This document shows positions 18,337 through 24,451 of a stretch of DNA of 49,229 bases, piece by piece. Numbering within the stretch: position 1 is the first letter of the stretch; each line of letters starts with the position of its first letter. The notes beneath the pieces are model-generated. The model had not been told where the DNA came from. It saw only the letters and a list, made by a program, of their open reading frames with translations, and did not search any database. Both the position numbers and the translations under genes were made by a program. The DNA is from an uncultured Prevotella sp. (lineage in GTDB: Bacteria; Bacteroidota; Bacteroidia; Bacteroidales; Bacteroidaceae): positions 1-49,229 of the forward strand of contig USSF01000008.1 in the NCBI GenBank assembly GCA_900557405.1, written 5' to 3'.

Positions 18337-19089
18337 ATGGAGAATACGGCAGACAATACGAGTGGGGTTCTCGGGCAGCAGGTCAATTGGGAAGAGTTGT
18401 ATTTCTATCAGAAATCAGACGTGTTGTACCAGTTGTCCTTTTCATTCTGCAACAGATTCATCCACCTTTACAAAGACCGTACGCGCGACCAGGTAATCCA
18501 GGCCGCCCGTTCGTGCAAGCAGAATATCGTGGAGGGCCTTGCCGATGGAATCACTTCATCTGAGATGCAGCTGAAGCTCCTGAATGTGGCAAGGGCTTCG
18601 CTAAAGGAATTGCGCGAAGACTATGAGGATTATGTCAAGTCGCGCCATTTGCAATTCTATATTGCTGGAGACAGCCGCTATGACGTGATGCTCGATTATT
18701 GCCGCCGTCATAACAGACTTTCTGATTATGAACCTTTTTTCGTCCAATGGAGTGATGAGCAGATGTGCAATTATGCCATTACCTTATGTCATATGGTTGA
18801 TAGAATGATGATGTCGTTTCTTAAAGGTCTCGAACAGAAATTCATAACCGAGGGTGGCATAAAGGAACGGATGCACAAGGCGCGTACCGGATACCGTGAC
18901 CGGCAGGATGCAAGGCTCAAGGAGCTTGAGAAGAGCTATCCACTTCTTGAGCAGGCTCTCGCTGACGCCAAGGCGGAAGCGATGAAATGGAAGACTGCCT
19001 ATGATGACCTCAGGGAAAGGGCCCTGAGGGCATATAACTCGCAGAAAAGGGAGATTGAAGAGCTGAAGAAGAGGCTGGGGGAGGAGTGA
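18337..19089 (+). CDS. Four-helix-bundle suffix protein (S23/IVP-like)
   Basis: The ATG at 18337 is chosen because AAAGGAG lies 5 bases upstream; an earlier in-frame start would lie inside ispF. The 250-residue product has a four-helix-bundle region at residues about 20-130 (SFSFCNRFIHLYKDRTRDQV, AARSCKQNIVEGL, ASLKELREDYEDYV), resembling proteins encoded in 23S rRNA intervening sequences. The segment after about residue 170 is a charged coiled coil (RQDARLKELEKSYPLLEQAL, SQKREIEELKKRLGEE). S23-like proteins are thought to bind nucleic acid or other proteins, but no activity is established. The standalone S23 protein is about 120 residues, so the coiled coil doubles the length. It is probably cotranscribed with ispF. 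Confidence 0.8.
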   Translation: MENTADNTSGVLGQQVNWEELYFYQKSDVLYQLSFSFCNRFIHLYKDRTRDQVIQAARSCKQNIVEGLADGITSSEMQLKLLNVARASLKELREDYEDYVKSRHLQFYIAGDSRYDVMLDYCRRHNRLSDYEPFFVQWSDEQMCNYAITLCHMVDRMMMSFLKGLEQKFITEGGIKERMHKARTGYRDRQDARLKELEKSYPLLEQALADAKAEAMKWKTAYDDLRERALRAYNSQKREIEELKKRLGEE

Positions 19090-19122
19090 GGCTGGTGTTT
19101 TTTGTGGGGAAGGGCTGGACTG

Positions 19123-19203
19123 TCTAGAAATTCTAGTTATTCTAGACTTTCTAGATATTCTAGACATTCTAGATATTCTAGACATTCTAGGGATTCTAGA
19201 TTT
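19123..19203. repeat. 9-bp tandem array (TCTAGANAT), nine units
   Basis: Nine exact-length 9-bp units run without interruption, consensus TCTAGANAT; the TCTAG core is present in every unit. A tenth unit, TCAAGGAGT, is degenerate. The array lies between two converging genes, 33 bases after the plus-strand stop and 27 before the minus-strand stop. The self-complementary CTAG core lets neighbouring units pair. Confidence 0.95.
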
Positions 19204-19230
19204 TCAAGGAGTCCTGGATAATCCATATCC

Positions 19231-21054
19231 TTATTTATCCTCCAGGATACCTTTCAGGAGATAGGTGGCGTTTTGGTTTTTGGCAGTTCCGGGGGAAATC
19301 TTATATGAATATATTATGTTTTGGGAGAGCTTTATCTCGAAGCAGAAATTGTGGAAACGCGAAGGGTATTCATCGGCAAGCTTGGAGAGCTCAAGGTCGT
19401 GGGTGGCGATGATGCCGCTTACGGGGAGCTTCGCAATGGCCTCAAGAAACATCCGCGAACCGTTCAGCTTGTCGAGGGAGTTGGTGCCCTTGAGAATCTC
19501 GTCGAGGATGATAAGTGTGCGTGGAGCCGCCTTCACGTTGTCGAGCAACTGGCGGAGCCTTAGCAGTTCGGCGTTGAAATAGCTTATGCCATGGGCAAGG
19601 TCATCGTTCGTGCGCATGCTGCTGAAGAGGTTATACAGCGACACACGGAGCTTTTCCGCAAACACGGGCATTCCGCATAGCGCCATCACATAGTTGATGC
19701 CAATGGAGCGCAGGAATGTGCTCTTGCCTGCCATGTTGGCCCCAGTAATGATATAGTAGTTGCCGTCGACGACGGAGAAATCGTTCCTCACAGCCTTCTC
19801 GCCGAGGAACGGATGATACAGTCCATTTGCCTCATATATAATCTTGTCAGTATCCACAATGTCGGCATCCACGGCCTGCGGCTCGTTATAGCGCATTGTT
19901 GCCATCGACACCATTGCGTCAAGCTCGCTTACGGCGTCAATCCACACCTGCATCGCCTCCATGTTGCGCTTCTGCCACATGAGATAACGCCTCACGAGGA
20001 AGAAATCGCTATATGCCAAGGCATTGAAGATGATGAGACCGAGCACGTTAGCCCGTCGGTCGAGCGCATCGAGAATGCCCTTCAGCTCCTTCAGCGAACC
20101 GAGTGCCGCCCCGCCGATTTTTCCGGCAATCTCCCTGTTCCCTTCCTCCTTGAAACCAGCAGCCGAGATAATCCTAAGCAACTCGATGTATGCCTTCATG
20201 CTGCTGTTGATCTTCTCAACCGACTTGCTTATTGTCTTTATCGCCTTGGCCGATGTGCCGATGCTCAGTGCGAGCTGCACCACGGTCCATGTGTATACCC
20301 AGTCGGCACTCACGGGAGTGAACACAGCCAACAGCAGCAGCGTGATGAACACCACCATCGAAGCCGCCGCCATGACCAACGCCCTCCTTGAAGCCGCCCC
20401 TTGCGGAATATCGGCATTGCGCGTCTCCTCAATCGCCCGGCGTATAGCCTCCGTGTCCACCTTCTTGCCGTAGCCCGTGGCAAGGAAATCCGTGCGCCAC
20501 GGTTCCATCCCTGCCAACTCCGCAATCGCCGCCCTGCGCCTGTTGATGTCAGCCACCTTCGCACCACCCTCGGAAAGCGGCAGTCCGCATTCCGACAGAA
20601 TCTGCGCCAGACGGTCGCTGCCGCCCGAAGTCACCGTGCGGCAGATGCGCTGAAAGAGCGAATGTTCGCCGAAGATATCCATGTCGTAGGCATACTGATG
20701 GTTGGGATTGATGAATCTGCATCCGTCGTCGCCCTTGGAGTGGTCGCCGTCCATATACCTCATGTTGTCCCTGTATACCCCCAGATGCGCCTCGCTGTCC
20801 TCAATCCTGCGGGAGTTGTTCCCGTCTGCCACCTTGATGCCCTTGAACAGAGCCAGCGGCAGACAGAACAGGGCGATGAACTCCATCGTGGGAATATATC
20901 CCGAGAAGTATGCCACGCCCATGCCTACACCGATGACAAACAGCGAAATCTCCGCCGTTATGAAATATTTCACCCTGGCCTTCCTGCTCTCCAGTTCAGC
21001 CGAAAGGGCGTTGATTCTTTCCGTATAGTAACTCCTTATTTCTTTCTTTTCCAT
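19231..21054 (-). CDS. Membrane-anchored MutS-family ATPase (MutS-like)
   Basis: The start at 21054 (MEKKEIRSYYTERI) is preferred over an upstream extension that would run through the rplS terminator. The 607-residue product ends in a MutS-type ABC ATPase: Walker A TGANMAGKSTFLRSIG (residues about 435-452), the SYFNAELLRLRQLL signature region, Walker B TLIILDEILKGTNS, and the ATHDLELSKL switch. It lacks the MutS mismatch-recognition domain and a MutS2 Smr domain. It has two hydrophobic regions (residues about 29-72 and 225-270) that look like paired membrane segments. Such membrane MutS-like proteins are known in Bacteroidota annotations but have no settled role. A mismatch-repair role should not be assumed. 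It lies 136 bases after rplS on the same strand, with a likely terminator between. Confidence 0.85.
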   Translation of the reverse strand: MEKKEIRSYYTERINALSAELESRKARVKYFITAEISLFVIGVGMGVAYFSGYIPTMEFIALFCLPLALFKGIKVADGNNSRRIEDSEAHLGVYRDNMRYMDGDHSKGDDGCRFINPNHQYAYDMDIFGEHSLFQRICRTVTSGGSDRLAQILSECGLPLSEGGAKVADINRRRAAIAELAGMEPWRTDFLATGYGKKVDTEAIRRAIEETRNADIPQGAASRRALVMAAASMVVFITLLLLAVFTPVSADWVYTWTVVQLALSIGTSAKAIKTISKSVEKINSSMKAYIELLRIISAAGFKEEGNREIAGKIGGAALGSLKELKGILDALDRRANVLGLIIFNALAYSDFFLVRRYLMWQKRNMEAMQVWIDAVSELDAMVSMATMRYNEPQAVDADIVDTDKIIYEANGLYHPFLGEKAVRNDFSVVDGNYYIITGANMAGKSTFLRSIGINYVMALCGMPVFAEKLRVSLYNLFSSMRTNDDLAHGISYFNAELLRLRQLLDNVKAAPRTLIILDEILKGTNSLDKLNGSRMFLEAIAKLPVSGIIATHDLELSKLADEYPSRFHNFCFEIKLSQNIIYSYKISPGTAKNQNATYLLKGILEDK

Positions 21055-21100
21055 TGTTTTCAGATGATGGTAGTGTTGTACATTGCGGTATGAATGCCAT

Positions 21101-21145
21101 AAAACAAAAACAGGCAGCCAATCCTCTTTTCGGGGACGAGCTGCC
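21101..21145 (-). terminator. Likely terminator after rplS
   Basis: On the minus strand GGCAGC (21145-21140) pairs with GCTGCC (21118-21113), with more pairing inside, and is followed by a T-rich run (21112-21101). It lies 45 bases after the rplS stop. Confidence 0.6.
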
Positions 21146-21190
21146 ATATTTCTTTTCGTCGTTGTTCTAACGAAGGATGAGAGCAGGAGA

Positions 21191-21550
21191 TTATTCCTTT
21201 GTGATAACTCTCTTCTCAGCGATACGAGCCTTCTTACCGGTGAGCTTGCGCAGGTAATACAGCTTGGCGCGGCGAACCTTACCAACCTTGTTCAGCTCGA
21301 TGCTTGCGATGTTAGGAGACTCCATTGGGAAGATACGCTCTACACCAACAGTTCCAGACATCTTGCGTACAGTGAAACGCTTCTTTGTTCCCTCACCGTT
21401 GATCTTGATGACAACACCACGGTAGAGCTGGATACGCTCTTTAGAACCCTCGATAATTTTGTAAGCTACGGTAACAGTGTCACCAGCCTTGAACTTAGGA
21501 TACTGCTTCTCGCTTGCAAATGCTTCCTCAGCAACTTTAATCAAATCCAT
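21191..21550 (-). CDS. rplS: 50S ribosomal protein L19 (bL19)
   Basis: The 119-residue product has the usual L19 features: [20 protein letters not shown] near the start, [13 protein letters not shown], and the conserved [20 protein letters not shown] block. L19 sits at the interface of the two ribosomal subunits. Length and start are normal. It is a single-gene unit with its own near-consensus promoter 90 bases upstream and a likely terminator downstream. The typical proteobacterial neighbours rpsP, rimM and trmD are absent, which is usual in Bacteroidota. Confidence 0.98.
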   Translation of the reverse strand: MDLIKVAEEAFASEKQYPKFKAGDTVTVAYKIIEGSKERIQLYRGVVIKINGEGTKKRFTVRKMSGTVGVERIFPMESPNIASIELNKVGKVRRAKLYYLRKLTGKKARIAEKRVITKE

Positions 21551-21640
21551 TGTAATTTGTAATTTTAAAATTGTTTATCGTTCCAACGCAACATAACAGG
21601 CCACTCTTCTTCCTGCCAGCGATTACGCCGAAAAGCGGTG

Positions 21641-21672
21641 CAAAGGTAGACATAATTCCTGTAACTGCCAAA
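21641..21672 (-). promoter_or_regulatory. rplS promoter
   Basis: On the minus strand TTTG (21672-21669) is followed after exactly 20 bases by TACCTTTG (21648-21641), a near-perfect Bacteroidota promoter. It leaves a leader of about 85 bases before rplS. Confidence 0.85.
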
Positions 21673-21722
21673 TTATTCGGGGGTTATATGAAAAAAAACG
21701 CCTTGCAAGGGAAATGACAAAC

Positions 21723-21777
21723 AAAAAAGGATACTCGATGAGTATCGATATACAAAAAAGGATACTCGGCGAGTATC
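21723..21777 (-). terminator. Two tandem terminators downstream of tRNA-Arg
   Basis: Two copies of a 7-bp hairpin, GATACTC with GAGTATC around a 3-base loop, lie at 21761-21777 and 21730-21746. On the minus strand each is followed by CC and a run of six T residues. The flanking bases are repeated as well, so one terminator unit has been duplicated. Confidence 0.75.
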
Positions 21778-21783
21778 TCTGTA

Positions 21784-21820
21784 AGTGACTCCGTTGGGAT
21801 TCAACCCCACGACCTTCAGA
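21784..21820 (-). pseudogene. tRNA-Arg 3'-end fragment
   Basis: These 37 bases repeat the last part of the tRNA-Arg gene (21873-21909) with only two differences, covering the acceptor 3' strand, the T arm and the 3' side of the anticodon stem. The match stops inside the anticodon arm. The 5' half is missing, so it cannot give a working tRNA. It may mark an old integration or duplication event at the tRNA. Confidence 0.75.
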
Positions 21821-21874
21821 GCTTTTTCCTATCCAGATATCAGTTATTGGAAAAAGTCCTGTATGATAAGAAAG

Positions 21875-21948
21875 TGACTCCGGTGGGATTCAAACCCACG
21901 ACCTTCAGAACCGGAATCTGACGCTCTATTCAGCTAAGCTACGGAGCC
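21875..21948 (-). tRNA. tRNA-Arg (anticodon CCG)
   Basis: The 74-base gene folds as a standard cloverleaf: acceptor GGCTCCG with CGGAGTC, D stem GCTT/GAGC, anticodon stem TCAGA/TCTGA with loop TTCCGGT, and T arm GTGGG-TTTGAAT-CCCAC. The anticodon CCG reads CGG, an arginine codon. CCA is not encoded. The gene has its own promoter and two downstream terminator hairpins. Confidence 0.95.
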
Positions 21949-21969
21949 AAACGATGTATTTGGTGAGTG

Positions 21970-22000
21970 CAAAGGTAATTTTATTTTGTGGTATTACAAA
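21970..22000 (-). promoter_or_regulatory. tRNA-Arg promoter
   Basis: On the minus strand TTTG (22000-21997) is followed after 19 bases by TACCTTTG (21977-21970), a good Bacteroidota promoter 22 bases before the tRNA. It overlaps the divergent promoter at 21985-22017. Confidence 0.8.
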
Positions 22001-22017
22001 ATTTATCACTAATTTTG
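21985..22017 (+). promoter_or_regulatory. Promoter of the M15 peptidase gene
   Basis: TTTG (21985-21988) is followed after 21 bases by TAATTTTG (22010-22017), matching the Bacteroidota consensus. It lies 45 bases before the gene and overlaps the tRNA promoter on the other strand. Confidence 0.65.
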
Positions 22018-22062
22018 TGGCATCGAATCATAAAATGAGCAACGTAATATAAAAAGGAAAAG

Positions 22063-22788
22063 ATGAGGAAAGGGATTTTCATGGCTTTCATGGCCGTCAT
22101 GATGATGACGGCAGGGACCGGCGCAAGGGCGCAGGAGACAGGAGGAATGAAATGGAAGGTGGAGGAGACCGTGAGCCGGCGCGACGCCGAGGCTTATGGC
22201 ATCGGGCGCTGCTTCCGCTCTATGGAAATCCCCGACGACGTGTTCCGCAGGATGAAGGGCCGTTCGTACAAGAGCTACTGCACCGTGGCGCGCTCCTCGC
22301 TGCGCTATCTCCGCGTGTTGCACTATGACCTTGATGGGAAGATAAAGGTAGGCGAGATGGTATGCCATAATGATGTGGCGAAGGATTTGCTTTCCATCTT
22401 CCGCAATCTCTTCGATGCGCGCTATCCGATAGAGCGGATGAGGCTGATTGATGATTACGGGGCGGACGACGAGCGGTCTATGGCGGCGAACAATACGTCG
22501 TGTTTCAACTTCAGATATGTGGCCGGCACCCGTGTGGCGTCGAACCACAGCTGGGGCAGGGCGGTGGACGTGAATCCGCTGTATAATCCATGTGTGAAGC
22601 GTCGGCGGAACGGCACTGTGGATGTGAGTCCGAAAAACGGCCGGCGCTATGCCGACCGCTCACGCAACTTCTCATGTAAAATAGACAAGAATGACCTTCT
22701 TTATAAGGAGTTCATCCGCCACGGCTTTGTATGGGGCGGCAGCTGGAAGTCGCTCAAAGACTACCAGCATTTTGAGAAAAAGAAGTAG
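22063..22788 (+). CDS. M15-family peptidoglycan peptidase
   Basis: The 241-residue product has a signal peptide (MRKGIFMAFMAVMMMTAGTG) and an M15-type zinc peptidase domain. The zinc-site motif SNHSWGRAVDVNP corresponds to SxHxxGxAxD, and the second His lies in DYQHFE near the C-terminus. Relatives are D-Ala-D-Ala carboxypeptidases or L-Ala-D-Glu type endopeptidases that trim peptidoglycan in the periplasm; which bond is cut cannot be told. The start follows AAAAAGGAAAAG. It appears to be a single-gene unit, followed immediately by a CATTCTT array. Confidence 0.88.
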   Translation: MRKGIFMAFMAVMMMTAGTGARAQETGGMKWKVEETVSRRDAEAYGIGRCFRSMEIPDDVFRRMKGRSYKSYCTVARSSLRYLRVLHYDLDGKIKVGEMVCHNDVAKDLLSIFRNLFDARYPIERMRLIDDYGADDERSMAANNTSCFNFRYVAGTRVASNHSWGRAVDVNPLYNPCVKRRRNGTVDVSPKNGRRYADRSRNFSCKIDKNDLLYKEFIRHGFVWGGSWKSLKDYQHFEKKK

Positions 22789-22795
22789 AGTTCCA

Positions 22796-22833
22796 ATTCT
22801 TCATTCTTCATTCTTCACTCTTCATTCTTCATT
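22796..22833 (+). repeat. 7-bp tandem array (CATTCTT), locus 2
   Basis: Five units of CATTCTT, one with a T-to-C change and the first lacking its C, start 7 bases after the M15 stop codon. The unit is the same as at 9041-9066. Confidence 0.88.
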
Positions 22834-22969
22834 GTATTCCGTATTCTGTGATTATTAGATGAATGTTACAGATACATTGCAGGCATGTAGCCGCGCTGTG
22901 TTTAAGTGGATTTCGCCTCCGCTCAGGTCATATCATCACGAAAGTGGGCGTTATTACGGATATTATTTG

Positions 22970-22977
22970 TAACTTTG
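22970..22977 (+). promoter_or_regulatory. -7 element ahead of the lipoprotein gene
   Basis: TAACTTTG matches TAnnTTTG and lies 100 bases before the lipoprotein start. No clear -33 element is visible. Confidence 0.45.
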
Positions 22978-23077
22978 CAAAAAAAGAAAACAAGTTGCAG
23001 GGGAGATGGGCCGACTGTATGGATATATATAAAGGTACGTATATATATATGTATGTCAATCCACCCCTTCAACCAAA

Positions 23078-23479
23078 ATGAATAAGAAAATGAAGAAGAT
23101 TCTGTTTTTTGCAACGGCGGCGCTTCTTTTCGCCTCATGCCAGGAAAGCCTTGAGGAGAGGGCGGCGCGCGAGGCAAGGGATTTCACGAGAAAGAACTGT
23201 CCGCTGAAACTGTCGGAGGCGGTGACCACCGACAGCATGGTATTCGAATCCTCCACACTGACGCTCCACTATTATATGTCTGTCAGGGGGCAGGCCGACA
23301 CCACGGCAATCCTGAAGGACCAGCTGCGCAAGGATATGGTGGAGAGCCTGAAGGGCAACACCGGTCTGAAGAACTACAAGGAGGCAGGCTACAACTTCAA
23401 ATACACCTATTCCTCCACCAAGCATAAGGGGATGGTGCTCTTCGAGACCACGATAGCGAAGAAGGACTATGGCTCATGA
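23078..23479 (+). CDS. Small hypothetical lipoprotein
   Basis: The 133-residue product has a lipoprotein signal: MNKKMKKILFFATAALLFAS followed by Cys21, with QES after it. It should be lipid-anchored in the envelope. The mature part is about 110 residues, charged, with a helix-rich N-terminal half (SLEERAAREARDFTRKNC) and a beta-like C-terminal half ending KHKGMVLFETTIAKKDYG. I do not recognise the family. A second in-frame ATG at 23090 would also keep the signal. The start follows an AT-rich leader and the gene seems to stand alone. Confidence 0.7.
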   Translation: MNKKMKKILFFATAALLFASCQESLEERAAREARDFTRKNCPLKLSEAVTTDSMVFESSTLTLHYYMSVRGQADTTAILKDQLRKDMVESLKGNTGLKNYKEAGYNFKYTYSSTKHKGMVLFETTIAKKDYGS

Positions 23480-23558
23480 CAAGTCATGATTGGTCCGTTG
23501 CGTCCCCAGTGGCCCGATTGTTCCAGGATAAAAATTAAAATCATAAAATAAATATATT

Positions 23559-24023
23559 ATGGCACAATTAGTCATCAACAATTACGATGAGTTCGCAGCC
23601 TATTTAGGCAAGAACCTCGGTACGTCAGATTACGTAGAACTTTCGCAGGAGCGCATCAATATGTTTGCCGATGCCACCCTCGACCACCAGTGGATCCACG
23701 TCGACACAGAGAAGGCTAAGGAGGAAAGCCCATACAAGACAACCATCGCACACGGCTACCTCACGCTCTCCATGCTGCCATACCTGTGGAACCAGATCAT
23801 CAAGGTGAACAACCTGAAGATGATGGTGAACTACGGAATGGACAAGATGAAGTTCGGCCAGGCAGTGAAGTCGGGCGAAAGCATCCGCCTCGTCACCGAC
23901 CTGCAGTCTATCGCCAACCTCCGCGGTGTGACGAAGGCCGAAATCAAGTTCCGCATCGAAATCAAGGAGAGCGGCAAGAAGGCGCTCGAGGGCGTTGCCA
24001 CATTCCTTTATTATTTCGAGTAA
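23559..24023 (+). CDS. MaoC-family dehydratase (R-specific enoyl-CoA hydratase type)
   Basis: The 154-residue product is a single hot-dog-fold MaoC domain. The hydratase signature is visible: an Asp-containing MFADATLDHQWIHVD followed by the IAHGYLTLSM loop. Such enzymes add water to trans-2-enoyl-CoA with R stereochemistry or act on related dicarboxyl-CoA compounds; the native substrate is unknown. Length is typical. It has a separate transcriptional setting from the lipoprotein (79-base gap), and the sequence just downstream carries a 22-bp repeat array. Confidence 0.88.
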   Translation: MAQLVINNYDEFAAYLGKNLGTSDYVELSQERINMFADATLDHQWIHVDTEKAKEESPYKTTIAHGYLTLSMLPYLWNQIIKVNNLKMMVNYGMDKMKFGQAVKSGESIRLVTDLQSIANLRGVTKAEIKFRIEIKESGKKALEGVATFLYYFE

Positions 24024-24137
24024 TACGGGGACTTGTTCAATGGCGGCCTTTATCCGGGCTTCTCTGTTAAATGCATAAAGCCGCTTACAGGACGTAAATG
24101 AAACTGGTGCCTTGTAAACAAATTGAAAAAACGGTAC

Positions 24138-24225
24138 CAGAAAAGTGCAGCATCTTGGTACCAACGGTATCACATAGGTATACCAACAGTATCACATAGC
24201 TATACCAGCAGTATACCATAGCTAT
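24138..24225 (+). repeat. 22-bp-period tandem array, locus A
   Basis: Four consecutive 22-base units start at 24138, 24160, 24182 and 24204. The last three begin ACCAAC or ACCAGC and end in CATAGGTAT or CATAGCTAT. The first unit (AAAAGTGCAGCATC core) is almost the same as the first unit of the array at 37338. Units follow directly, without spacers. The array lies 115 bases after the MaoC gene. Confidence 0.85.
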
Positions 24226-24359
24226 GCCGCCCCCTTCACGCCGTTCCTTGAATCCCAGACAGGCAGAACGCTTCCTGCCGAGGGGATGAAAGAGAGGAGG
24301 TGGGAAAAAACAATATCCAAGCAAACCCTGATATGTGATTGGGGTTTAACGGAAAAAAG

Positions 24360-24405
24360 AATTCCGCCACCTGCCGGATCGATTGACGAGGCAGGTGGCG
24401 GAATT
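24360..24405 (-). terminator. Bidirectional terminator after dsbD
   Basis: A perfect 16-bp stem, AATTCCGCCACCTGCC (24360-24375) with its complement at 24390-24405, has a 14-base loop. T-rich sequence follows on both strands, best on the minus strand, 47 bases after the dsbD stop. Confidence 0.93.
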
Positions 24406-24451
24406 TTATTTGTCGGTATAGTGTCTGGTCTGTTCAAGACAAGGGGCTGGC

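Noticed and set aside
19231..21054. True MutS mismatch-repair gene
   Set aside because: The mismatch-recognition domain is missing and there are membrane-like segments; only the ATPase domain matches.
22863..23081. 72-residue frame before the lipoprotein
   Set aside because: It covers the lipoprotein promoter and has no ribosome binding site or known features.
24138..24225. CRISPR array
   Set aside because: The 22-bp units abut with no spacers and vary in sequence, and there are no cas genes in the window. The same applies to 37338-37491.
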